Below, in pieces: positions 26,001 to 36,588 of a stretch of 64,000 nucleotides of DNA. A program made the translations under genes and the position numbers. Under the pieces are notes generated by a model. The model saw nothing but the letters and a program-made list of their open reading frames with translations, did no database searches and had not been told where the DNA came from. Every line of letters begins with the position of its first letter. Position 1 is the first letter of the stretch. This DNA comes from Edaphochlamys debaryana (lineage: Eukaryota > Chlorophyta > Chlorophyceae > Chlamydomonadales), in contig JAEHOE010000071.1 of the NCBI GenBank assembly GCA_016858145.1, positions 248,001 through 312,000 of the forward strand, written 5' to 3'.

Positions 26001-29000
26001 ATGTTGTCCAAATGCATCCGCCGCCCCTTCCACAACCCTTTGTTGAACCTCACCTCATGCCCATGCCCCTCCACACCCCTCCACCCCCCACCCCCACCCC
26101 ATCCCCCAGAGCGCATGTTCTCCACGTGCACCTTCAACAAGCTGCTCATGCCCGAGGCGCTCACCACAATCCTGCCCCTGGAGACCATCCCCTGCGGGGG
26201 TGCGTGTGTGGTCGTGACAAGGGAAAGAAGTCATGGACAGCCATCACGGCACAGCTCAGGGGAGACAGCTAGCGGGTAACGATGGGTAAGACCATACCCT
26301 GCGCGGGTACGTGTGAGAGTGGGAAGAGCTCACGGCTCACCACATGCTTACACCCCCACCCCCCAGGCTCGCACCTCGACGACAACATCGGCCGCACCAC
26401 CATCAACTTCGACTTTGCAAACAAATGCGACTTCCCCGAGATCGACACGATGCGGTACTACGCCAAGCAGCTCGCGAACGGCAAGGTGCGTGTGCAAGCG
26501 CGGGCGGGAGGGCATGGTATTGCAAGTCAATGGGGCTTATGCGGCGCCTGCCCTGGCCGCACAACAAACCTACCGGCACCCCTCTCGCTTGGCCCATATG
26601 TAACCTCACCGCCCCTGCCCGCGTCGTCCTGTCGCAGTACGCGTCCCGCCTGCCCGGCGGCTGGAACGGCATCAAGCGCATCGTCATGCTGGTGCCCAAC
26701 ATGGAGCAGTGCCCCTGGGCGGGCCTGGGGTCCACCGGCTGCTCGCCCGGCGTGCCGTGCACCAGCTGGATGCAGGGCAGCGTGGACCTGCCCGTCATGT
26801 TCCAGGTGGGCCGCGGGTTGGTTGGCGTTGGTTGGTTGGTTGGTCGGTTGGTTGGTTAGGAGCCTTCGGCTGGGTAGAACTGAAGAAGGGCGGCGTGGAC
26901 CTGCCGGTCATGTTCCAGGTGGGCGTCAGGTCTTTATTGCTTGGGAGAGGAAGACAGGACTCACCGTGCGCCAGTACTGACCCTCGAACCTATCCTCACC
27001 CTTTGCCCCCGTGCCGCCTGCCCGCCGCTCTGCAGGAGCTGATGCACAACACAGGTGGGTGACACGGGCGCGACCCGGGGCCTGTCGAAGCACCGCACCC
27101 ATTCTATGGCAGCCGGGGCGTCGTAAGGCGGCCCCCTTGATTGCCCAGCCCCTTGCCCACTTGCTTGCATGCTGCCCCCCTCCCTCCTTCACCCCTCAGG
27201 CCTCTACCACTCGGAGCGCCTGCCCCCCAGCCTGCAGTCCATACCCTATGGCGACAATGCTGACCCCATGGGTTCGCCCTTCTTCGACAACTCGATTGCC
27301 AACGGAATGGTCTGCACCAACGCAGCGCAGGTGCGGGGGCCTCGCCAGGGGCTACATGCGCAGACGAGCATCGTGTCGATCCATTGAGCACACAGGGGGG
27401 GTGGGGGTGATGATTGCGTGGGGTCTCGGCCAGTCCCCAGCAGCCCCTGCTGCGCCGGCGGGATGCTGATGGAGGGCGGCATCCCAGAACCCCTGTTTTG
27501 GATTCAGGACGTGTGCCGTGGGAATGCGCTGAGCACGCCGCCCCTCTCCTCGGATGGCTCCTGCAGGCCTGGAAGGCGGGCTGGGCGTCGGCTATTGAGC
27601 TCAATATCACGAGCCTCATTCCAGGTGAGACGACGGGGCTGTTAGGGGCTCCTCCAGCTTTCTCCATGAAGCAAAACCCCTTCTTGACACGGCTGACTGT
27701 TCCTTCCCTCCCTTTCCAATCCCTTTATTACTTGAAGGCACGCCCCTCACACGCGCCGTGCCCGCCCTGGGCTTCTCCAGCGGCAGCGGGGCCATGCTGC
27801 GAATCCGGCTGTTCGAGGACGGAATCCGGAGCGACGGCAAGCCCATCCGGCAGCGCGCGCTCTACGTGAGCTCGGGTACCTCCCTTTGCCTTTGCTCCAA
27901 GCAGTTGTGTTCGCTATCGGCTGATGAAGCGCCATGCCCCTTACCCTCTGAGCCAGCTCCCGTACCCTTACTCCTTACCTGCCTCTTCAACTGCTCGTAC
28001 AACAGGTGTCGTACCGCTCGCGCATGCCCGTCCCCGGCTTCGACAGCGGGCTGCATCCGACCTTCAACATGCGGGGGGCGGTGCACCAGGTGGGGGCTCG
28101 GTGCACGGCGCTGAGTCTTGGACGCACTTGGGGTGTGACACTAGACGTGCCCGCCTACCTACTCTCCCTCTGCCCCTCTCCCCCCCTCCTCCTCAACCCC
28201 CGCCCGCCGCCCCCGCCTCCCGCCCGTGCTGCCCCCCGCAGTTTGACGGCGTGTCCGTGCCCCGCGCCGACCCATGGATCACCCCCGCCTACCTGCTGGC
28301 CCTCCTGGACACCAACGCAACCGTGTCGGAGCTCACCAGCGTCTCGGGCGGCCGCGAGGCGCCCATACCCGTGGGCGCCACCTTCCTGTACTACCCGGGG
28401 GCTTACGTGGACCCCGTGGCTAAGGCCGACCTGTCGCAGGTGGGTTGGCTAGGGAGGGCCGTGGTTGAAGAGGGGTGGCGGGTCTTTGCACGGGGGTCCA
28501 GGCGTTGAGGAAGGATGCAAGGATGCAAGGGAGCGTCCATGGGTATGCGGGGCATGGGATTGTAAGGTGCGGGACCGTGAGCGATCGTGCCTTGGTAACA
28601 CATACACGACGACCTTCATGCTCCTCGCCTGCTTGCCCCATGCCCTGCTGCAGCTGGCCTGGGGCTTGGGCTTCCTCAACATCACCATGATCTCCAAGAC
28701 AGGCACCGGGGCGCTCTTCAGCCTCTGCAGGTGCGCAAAGTGTCTTGTTGGCGAGGTGCCGCGCGCGCACGCAGAGAGTGAGCGCCCGCAAGCGGAAGTT
28801 GCGTGAGGGGGTGATTCCCGAGTGACTGGCTGGAGGTTCTGGCGAAAGGTTGGTCATGCTGATATGTCTTATCGTTTCCCCGCCCTTCAGGGCCCTGGAT
28901 ACCACTGAGTCTGGATCGTACTGCGTGGATGGCATTGATAACGGTGCGCGGGGCTGGGACGGGGGACCCGATAGGTACCCGATCTGCCTCATCTGCCAGC

Positions 29001-29478
29001 CGAACACTCCGTCCCCCTAACGGTACCAACCAAATGGCATGCTCTTCGTGCAGATTGCGACGGCCTGGCGGACGAGAATGATCCGGACTGCGCTGACGAG
29101 TTTGAGAAGGGCGAGTACTCGGACCCGCCGCCCGGGACCAAGCGGCCCCCGCCCCGGCCGCCGCTGCCGCGCCCCCCGCGCCCCGCGCCGCTCTCACCAC
29201 CGCCCGGGAGGAAGTCGCCGCCGCCGCGCAGCCCCTCGCCCCGGCCGCCGTCGCCCGCGCCCCCAAAGCCACCATCCCCCGGGAAGAAGTCGCCGCCGCC
29301 ACGCAGCCCCCCGCCGCGACCGCCGTCGCCCGCGCCGCCCAAGCCTTCTCCGCCACCACCGCCGACTGTGCGGCGGCCACCGCCGCCGAGCCCCAGCCCG
29401 ACCTCGCCGAGCCCGATTCCGGAGCCTGTCAAGAAGAAGAAGCGGCCCCCTCCTGCCAGTGAACGCCGGCAGGGGTGA
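23080..29478 (+). CDS. Gene H: gametolysin-like matrix metalloprotease (peptidase family M11)
   Basis: About 960 residues in 21 exons. Exon 23080-23149 is a signal peptide ([18 protein letters not shown]). Exon 23338-23440 and the start of 23528-24243 form a Cys-rich segment; the rest of the latter is a long PSPSP hinge. The protease region uses exons 24441-24514, 24686-24739, 24936-24993, 25226-25329, 25520-25609, 25751-25811, 26110-26199, 26367-26485, 26638-26805, 27036-27054 and 27200-27330. The spliced zinc site reads [11 protein letters not shown], matching QExxHxxGxxH of gametolysin, and YGDNADPMG gives the Met-turn. Later exons are 27567-27624, 27738-27865, 28006-28089, 28242-28439, 28654-28730 and 28891-28943. 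The last, 29054-29478, completes a MopE-type putative metal-binding motif ([15 protein letters not shown]) and then encodes a Pro-rich, basic tail. Family members cleave hydroxyproline-rich cell-wall glycoproteins; the substrate here is inferred. Confidence 0.85.
26888..26926 (+). repeat. Duplicate of a gene H exon end plus donor within the next intron
   Basis: The last about 30 bases of exon 26638-26805 and its GTGGGC donor recur here (GGACCTGCCGGTCATGTTCC) with a few substitutions. The intervening intron holds a GGTTGGTTGG run at 26817-26857. Confidence 0.65.
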
Positions 29479-30203
29479 TCAGCGTGCCTTGGGTGCCGCG
29501 ACTCTGGTGCGGCGGCCGCCGAGTCCCAGCCCGAGTCCCAGCCCCAGCCCCAGCCCCAGCCCGAGCTCCAGCCCGGCGCGGCCTGCTGTATTTGGATCGT
29601 AATCGGATCTGAAAGCGAAGCCAGCAGTGGCCTGCGGTTCCGCACAGCAAGCCGTTGCCGTGTGTGTCGTCGACGACAGGGCTGTGCTCGGAGCACGCCT
29701 ACAGGTGTCGTCAATGCATCTGGCCCGGGAGCGTGCTGAGACAAGCGAAGCGGAGAGCCAGAACTACATACGCCAGGAAATCGCAGCTGAAAAAGGGCTG
29801 CCGCTAGCATTGATAGGGCAAGCCGCTAAGAGGCGCCGCAAGGGCCGTTGCTGTTGCTGAGCGGGAGTCTTGCATGGGGGGGTGGGACGGAGTTGGGGCG
29901 CGCAAGCTCAGCAGGCCGTAGGTCTCAGCAGGCCGGCAAGGACCACGAGCGGTCATACCACACCGGGGACGACCTCCTCTTCATGATGTGATGACGCTGT
30001 GGGAGGTTTGTGCACGCACCATTTTGAAATGCATGATGTATGCTACTATGAAACTGCATGGCTGATGTATCATGGGGCTGCCGGACGGACAACTAAGACG
30101 GGTCCCCGCACTAAGCAGAGCAATTGAGCAACCAGGTGCATGTGCTCAGGCCAGGGGGTAAGGGCAGCTTCTCGCTCATAACTGCCGATGTTACGACTCG
30201 GGT
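29479..30203. other. Intergenic region between convergent genes H and C
   Basis: The 3' ends of the metalloprotease (plus) and lectin gene C (minus) face each other here. Composition is noticeably less GC-rich around 29990-30070. I see no gene or repeat. Confidence 0.4.
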
Positions 30204-33200
30204 TTACTGAGGAGCTGCTGGTGTTACGAACTGCAGGCTGATCGTTTCGCCGCCGTGTTTAGGCCTTGACTGGGAGGCCACAACCGACCCGATACTGTCA
30301 GATCTGGTCAGAGGCGTTCTTGTTACACAGAAGCCCTTATGGATGTCGCAGCTCATGGCAAGCCGTGTCCCGCCATACATCACCAAGGGCAAAGAGTCCG
30401 CCGTGACGTTATCCAGCCATCCTAGCGTTCCTTCTGTGCCGCCCACACGCACGCATTGACAATTCGCAGTGGTACTGCACTTGGCGGCAGCTTCTCAGCG
30501 CCGTCATAAAGAATAAAGAACCGGAAATAGAATCCGTACATTGCTTCAGGCAGTCAGACAAAGATTAAGATTGAGATCCACGGCAGGAAGAAGACTTTCA
30601 GGGGAACACACAAACTGATGGGTTACATCCATGCATCCTCCATGGGAGGAGGGGTCGTGCTCCAGTCGCCTGCAACAGGGGCAACGCATGGAGCATTAAT
30701 CAGCAATGGCCGAAGGGCTTGGTTTGGGAGGTCCGTCATGCAAACAGCAGGTCGGCTTCATTCAATGTCGGCCCGCCATGATTGCCGTGTCCTACCTCTC
30801 CGGCCCCCATTTCGTCCTCTCTGCTCAGTCACTCCCTGCTCACCGAAGAGAGGGATCCAGTCGAAGCGGGGCGCGTAGACCTCAAAGATGTGGTTCAGCT
30901 GCGCAATGTCCAGGGCCCGGTTGTAGACCAGGGCCACGGCCACACGGCCCGCAAGGAAGTGGTCCCTGGGGAAAAATAGATGGGTGAATGTGGTGAATGT
31001 GGAGGATGAATTAGGACAGGGGTCAAGCTTTCCAGCTGTCCGAATGACGTTCCAAGGCCTGTACACAGCTTACCCTCCAATCATAAAGCCTCAACAGACG
31101 GCTAGCTACCCACATAAGGCCATTCGTTTGGGCGGGGGCCAGGCTGCTTGCGACACCCCTACCCCCAAGTCAAGCGACCGCCCAAGCCGTGCGTCCCACT
31201 AACCAGTCACGTGTGTCGGCTCCCAGTACGAAGTGGTCCGCGCCGACTGGAATCGGGTTCTGGTTGCGCCAGTCCCTGACGAAGTGAACGGCGTCGCCCT
31301 CGTTCTCGAACAGGGCTCCCGACCGGCCGCCCTCGTGGCGGACCAGGGCCGTCAGCTTCCAGATGTCGGGCCGCATCTCGGGTCCGTCGCCCTGCATGGC
31401 GTAGTTCCCCTGGTCGTACAGGTACGAGTTGGTGCCGAACTGCGGGCGGGGAGGGTTCGTGTGGGGCGGGGAGGCGAGGAGGGTTTGGGGAGCCAGAATG
31501 CGCGGGTTGGAAGAAGAGTGGATGACGGGTGCCAGCAGGTTTCCAGCAGGCATTTATCCCCATGCCATGCATGCACCCCGGCCTTACGTTCAGCTCGCTG
31601 TCAAAGTCCGACGGCGTACGGCTCATCTGTACAAACGACGTTTCCGTATCGTAGTTACCACCCAGCTTGTAAATGACCACAATGGTGAAAGCCGAGTCGG
31701 AGGAGTTGCTCCAGTTGGCGAGATCGTCCGGCAGGACACCGTAGCACTCACGACCGTCCATCAGCATGCTGCCGAACCCCCCCTCCACACTCGTGTCGTA
31801 CTTGCAGCCAGATCCCATGCCAAGGACCTGGGCCGGCCGAGCGGCGTCCGCCCAGCCGGTAACGATGGGCATGGAGAAGAAATCCTCGCCGGGCGGGGGG
31901 GCGGAGAAGTCATCGTGGAAGTGCGGAGGGGGAGGGGTGTGGTAGGTCGGGGGGCTGGGGTAGTTGCCGTACATGGGGGAGCTGGGGTAGTTGCCGTAGC
32001 TGTCGTACGCGGGGACCAAGGGCGGCTCCGAGGGAGGCCCATAGATGGGAGCAGGGGGCGGGGGAGGCGGGGGAGGAGGCGGCGGTGGCGGGAAGGGTGG
32101 GAAGGGGAACACATCGCCGTGCTCGGGCCAGGAGGGTTGCCCAGGCGCGAAGGGAGTGGGCGGAGGGGGCGGAGGCGGAGGGGGAACCGGCGGGGGCGGA
32201 GGCGGGGGCGGAGGCGGAGGGGGAAACGGGGGGAGGTCGGGCCAGTCCGAGGGCCGCGACTCGTCGGACGGCTGGGGCGGCGGCGGCGGAGGCGGGGGCG
32301 GCGGGGGCGGGGGCGGGTCAAGGAAGGATCCGGGGCGCGTCATGATGCCGCCGCTGAGGGCATCGAAGAAGCCGCACTCAGGGACCAGGGAGGGAGGCAG
32401 ACCTGTGCGTGAGGGAGAGGCACAGCATTGGCGATCAAGGGCAGCGGGGTTGAGCGGCGCGTATTGTAGTGTGCATGAAGGTGCGAGAGGGGTATTAAGA
32501 CGAGTTGGGGTGAGGTCGGGATGGACGCCAGCCGAGAGGGCGGTCGTGCTTCCCCCCCGCTCAAGATCCTTGAGTTTAAGACCGACCCATTCGTACCCGC
32601 GGGAATGATCTTGAAGGTCTCCGCATCAGTGCGCGTTGCATTGAACTGGAGGACCTGCGAGTCGATCTGCACGCCGAGGTACAGCCCTCCCTGCTGGAAC
32701 TGCCACCTGAGGGGCAGAGGGCAAGGACCGTACGGGAAAGGACAAGAGGTAGGTTATAGGGCCTCCAGACCAGACCAGACCAAACCAGACCGGACCAAAG
32801 TTATCGCAAGCCGTGCCGCACGAGCACAGTCCACAGGAGTACGTGAGGGAGTCAAGGCTTACTCGTTGAGGATAAAGGACATGTCGTCCAAGGGCTGCTC
32901 GTTGGCCATGGGAGGCGAGGCATCGTCACTCTCCTCTGGTACCGATGACCGCCGCCGCAGGCTGCGGCGTCTACCGATGGGGGACTGCAAGGCGACAAGG
33001 CGTGGGGGAAGCGGGGGGGGGGGGGATGGGCGGGCGGGGTCAAGCAGAGATGTCGGCAGGGCTAGGGGTAGGTGGCGCTGGGTCTGAATGCATGCATGCC
33101 GATGCCGTGGACCCAGGCTTACAGTTTCCATACTAAGCTCAAGCACATTCTTGTCCGCACATGACGCCAAAGCCAGCAGGGTGGAGTCCTCCAGCGCAGC

Positions 33201-34402
33201 CCAGCAGAGCGTGGGGTCAACGGAGCTCTTGAAGCGGTAAGCGCTGCCGGCTGCGGGAAATGGCGGTGGGGGATGAAGAGAGTTTTGCTGCTTGGAAGGG
33301 GAGAAGGGATAGAGGGGAGACGGGGGCAACACCACGTGGCTTCGCTGCCAACCTAGAGGCCCTTCTATGTAGCAGGTTATCGAGGAAGCGCGAAGCACCA
33401 TGGCCTCCTCGCCTAGCTTCCCGCTCCTCCACACCACGCACCCAACGCACCCGTGAGCTCGGGGACGAAGACCTGGTAGGGAGAGCCGTTACACAGGTCT
33501 TGGCCTAGCTGGGCACCGGGAAGATCCCCCCATGCCACGACGCACATGCCGTCAGCCGAAGTGCGGATCACGACCGGCGCCACTGCAAGCCAGGGGGGCG
33601 GGGCAGAAGGAGGCAAGAAGAGGGCGTCAAGTCCCACCCTGGCGGCGGCATATCATAACGCGCGCGTGGCAACGTGGGTGCCCCACGGCACAGCGCCATA
33701 ATGTGCCTGGACTGTGGCCTCAGGCTCGGCGACCCTTCTTGTCAGACATGGCCCTGGTCTGGTAGGTGGTCACCCAGCTCACCCAGAGGTGCGCCCGAGG
33801 GCATGGGCGGGACGCTGGGCGGAAAGTGGCGCCGGGTGCTGGGGGAGCGGGGAACTGCCGGAGTGGGGCCTGCGGGCGGCGGCAAGCGGCACCAGCAATC
33901 GGTGGAAGGGCAGTGAGCGCTGGGAGCCAACACCAAAAACGTCGAGCCAGGCTGCCTGTTCCGGCCTGGAGGGGACTACGGCCATTGCTCAGGGCGGGGA
34001 GAGGCTGAGCTGGGTCGTGGGGGTGGCGAGGCTTTGGGCGCCTATGCAGAGACGACCGGCCCCATGTGGCGGGTCCGAGCTTTACGCAGTGTGACCTTCT
34101 CCAAGCGGTTTCCGTTTTCTCCGAGCCGCGACCACCTCTCCCGCAACCGAGGGATCGCAAGCTTGAATGACTCGCTGGGGTCTGGCGGCAGAGCTCTTCA
34201 GAGCCAGGTCGGCCGATGACGAGCGAGCGCGCGACGCCCAGTCGCTGAACTTAGCGAGGACAGGTTGAGACCCCTCGCCCCTGTGGAGTAACTTACTTGG
34301 AGGATCCCTCGCTGAGCTGACAGCGCCTAGCGCCGCGACGCTGAGCAACATGGCGAGCATGGCGCCGGGCGCCGCGAGGCGCGCCGACCCTAGTTTGCAC
34401 AT
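30204..34402 (-). CDS. Gene C: trefoil-LamG lectin lacking the jacalin domain
   Basis: About 695 residues. Exon 34297-34402 encodes a signal peptide (MCKLGSARLAAPGAMLAMLL) and ends in phase 1 at GTAAGT. Exon 33783-33869 is Pro-rich with the family motif RHFPPSVPPMPSGAPLG. The single trefoil uses 33451-33582, 33123-33250, 32863-32984 (a basic, RRRS-containing insertion) and 32597-32706. Exon 31588-32402 starts with the GLPPSLVPEC linker, runs through long polyproline stretches and enters the LamG-like domain, finished by 31204-31439 and 30844-30965 (VAVALVYNRALDIAQLNHIF). In D, E, F and G a jacalin part follows. Here the only phase-compatible continuation is 30204-30433, whose product (starting EGTLGWLDNVTADSLPL) I do not recognise. 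The last exon is therefore less certain than the rest. Confidence 0.75.
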
Positions 34403-34471
34403 GCCACTGCTGCCTAGGTGTTGCGTACAGGTTGAAGTGAGTTGCCGTGTGTCTGCAGGGGCCGTGCCCTG

Positions 34472-34480
34472 CATTTTAAG
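34472..34480 (-). promoter_or_regulatory. TATA-like element upstream of gene C
   Basis: On the minus strand the sequence reads CTTAAAATG, about 72 bp before the start codon. Genes D and E have AT-rich elements at nearly the same distance. Confidence 0.35.
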
Positions 34481-34998
34481 GGCGCCCGATGCCGCCGCCG
34501 TACGCGGGCCTCATGCTGCTGCTGCCGCACGCCGACTCCCGCCCAATTGTTCCGCGGTGAATTTGGACGGCTGCTTTTGTGCTGCTAGAGAGTTTGGCGA
34601 GGCGATGTATGCCCGCAGAGTTTTGTCAACGGGCGCGACTGTCCGCGGATTCTTTGGCGCACGCCTGCGGACTCGCAACTTGCGGACGTTGTTGCATACT
34701 TGCGACACACGAGAAGGAGCAGGGTGACAGCAACCCTCGGTTTAGCGTCATAAACGCGCGGTTAGGTCATCAGTGAATCCGGCGCCAGCAATACCCACCT
34801 GGCAACCCCGTCCGGCCCGAGGCCCAGCGCCGGCGCCCTGGCAGGTACCCGCAGAGCCCAGTAGATACGTATCCCTCTTGAGGACCAAGGGCTCCCATGA
34901 CGTTGCGATGGCCGCCGACCTGGGTGGATGGATTCGGTCTGCCAGGTAGAACCGTGCTGTGACGTGCGTTTATGCCCGTCGGCGCACTGCTGGTGCGA

Positions 34999-35078
34999 GC
35001 GGCTCGCTCGTATGCTCACCGCGAGCTTTGACACCAAGTTAGTCCTCCAAGCTCGCGGTGAGCATACGAGCGAGCCGC
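34999..35078. repeat. Perfect 30-bp inverted repeat with 20-nt loop
   Basis: The arms 34999-35028 and 35049-35078 are exact reverse complements, and the spacer between them (35029-35048) is 20 nt. A transcript from either strand would fold into an uninterrupted 30-bp stem. It lies about 600 bp upstream of gene C. It could be a small-RNA precursor, a foldback element remnant or an extruding cruciform; the sequence does not decide. Confidence 0.9.
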
Positions 35079-36588
35079 CGGGCCCCCCTCCGTGCCCCCC
35101 GCCCCCGCCGGGTATTTGAGCAGTTCAGCGGGTTCCCCACCTCAGCCCATTGCCCCCCGCGACCCCCCGCGTGGGCCAGAGAGCAATTCCAAACATTGAA
35201 GCCGAGCCGTGAAACAGCTGGGACGTGCCAGGCGGGTTCCACTCCCGGATCACGCACCCCTGATCCCGTGGAGTAGCATTTGTAGGTGTTTGGGAGTAAC
35301 TTCAAGCGGAGCACGGCTCGCGATGCCCAGAACGGACCGTTGATGACTGACGGGCAGCGATCATCCGCAAGCGCTTTGAAGCGCGACGCTAATTTCGTAC
35401 GGCTAGGCTCGACTTATGACAAGGAGGTCACCCGCCCAAGCTTGTCGGCCGACATGCGCCCGCGACCGAGTGCTTCTATGCCCCCCAAGGCCTGTAACTG
35501 CCCCCTACATGCATACCAAGCACATATGATTATTTTGGGGTGGGAACCCGCCTGGGACGTGAAACGCACTCGCGGGGGCGGGGGGGTGGAACACCACCCG
35601 CGATCAGGTGTTACAAATCTCCCTTGAGGAGATAGATGAAGGACGCCAGATAACAGCATCGCGCTCGGTCCGGGCTTGAGCGGCGAGGTTTGGCCGAAGT
35701 CGGCACCGCAACATTCTCTGTCATCAGCTGCGCGCAAACTTGCCGAACGAACTCTCTTTCGCTTCAGAGTGTGAGCTGTCATGTAGAACGGATATCTGCG
35801 TCGCTCATCGGGCTATGGGGGTGACTTGGTGCGAGCTTACTTCTCAACATGCATGTTGAATTCGCGCCGGGCCGACATCATTTCCGCCCTCAAGCAATGC
35901 TCGACACAGGGCAGCAATGAATGCATTTCAGCGCGTGGTACCTCGGGATTGGCGTGACGTGCAAGGTTGTGAGTTGCTCCATGACCCCACAGTACGCCGC
36001 GGTGTAGAAGAGGGTAGAAGCCCAGCGTGATGCGTGATGAGTGGTAGCCTAATTGCTAGAACGGTGGCAAAAGGGGTCAGAGGGCTAGCTAACGCTGCAT
36101 TCTCGCAGCCCTCTTTGTCGGCCAGCCAAGAACCTCACTCATGGGAGTAAATAGGAGCACTATGCCTGGGCTACCGAGACCCGCCCCTCCTGTGGATAAG
36201 GGTAGCTCCGGCCCAAAGTAGGAGGTGCCTTGAGCCCCCCGCCAACTCGTCCTTCCCAATACCACCAACGCATGATTTTACCCAGCTCCCGTATCACAAT
36301 GTGTCAACCAACTCTACATGTATGTTGCATCTGTCTAGCTCAGACAATGCCTCACTCTCAGACTACGGTATTTCACTTTGCTCACTCAAAACCTCCTGCC
36401 GCCAAGATGCGGTGCATCGCTGCTATAATCAATCTCTTTGCCCTGCTCCTACCCTAGTTCCCCCGCCAGCCTAAGGCGAGGAATCAGACAAGCCCCGCTA
36501 GCGTATTCCCTTCAAGTACCCTTGCTAGGGGCCGGCATGCACGCAGCATTGTTCTCCACCAGAGCATGCGCCGGACAGTTCTTTATAC

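Larger units (their letters stand above)
34403..36588. other. Intergenic region upstream of gene C and downstream of gene D
   Basis: About 2.2 kb without a supported gene. It contains the gene C promoter at its left end, the perfect inverted repeat at 34999-35078, and lower-GC sequence from about 36040 to 36440. Open frames present lack recognisable domains or splice context. Confidence 0.45.

Noticed and set aside
35414..35782. 122-codon minus-strand frame between genes C and D
   Set aside because: No homology that I recognise, no signal peptide, and no splice partners.
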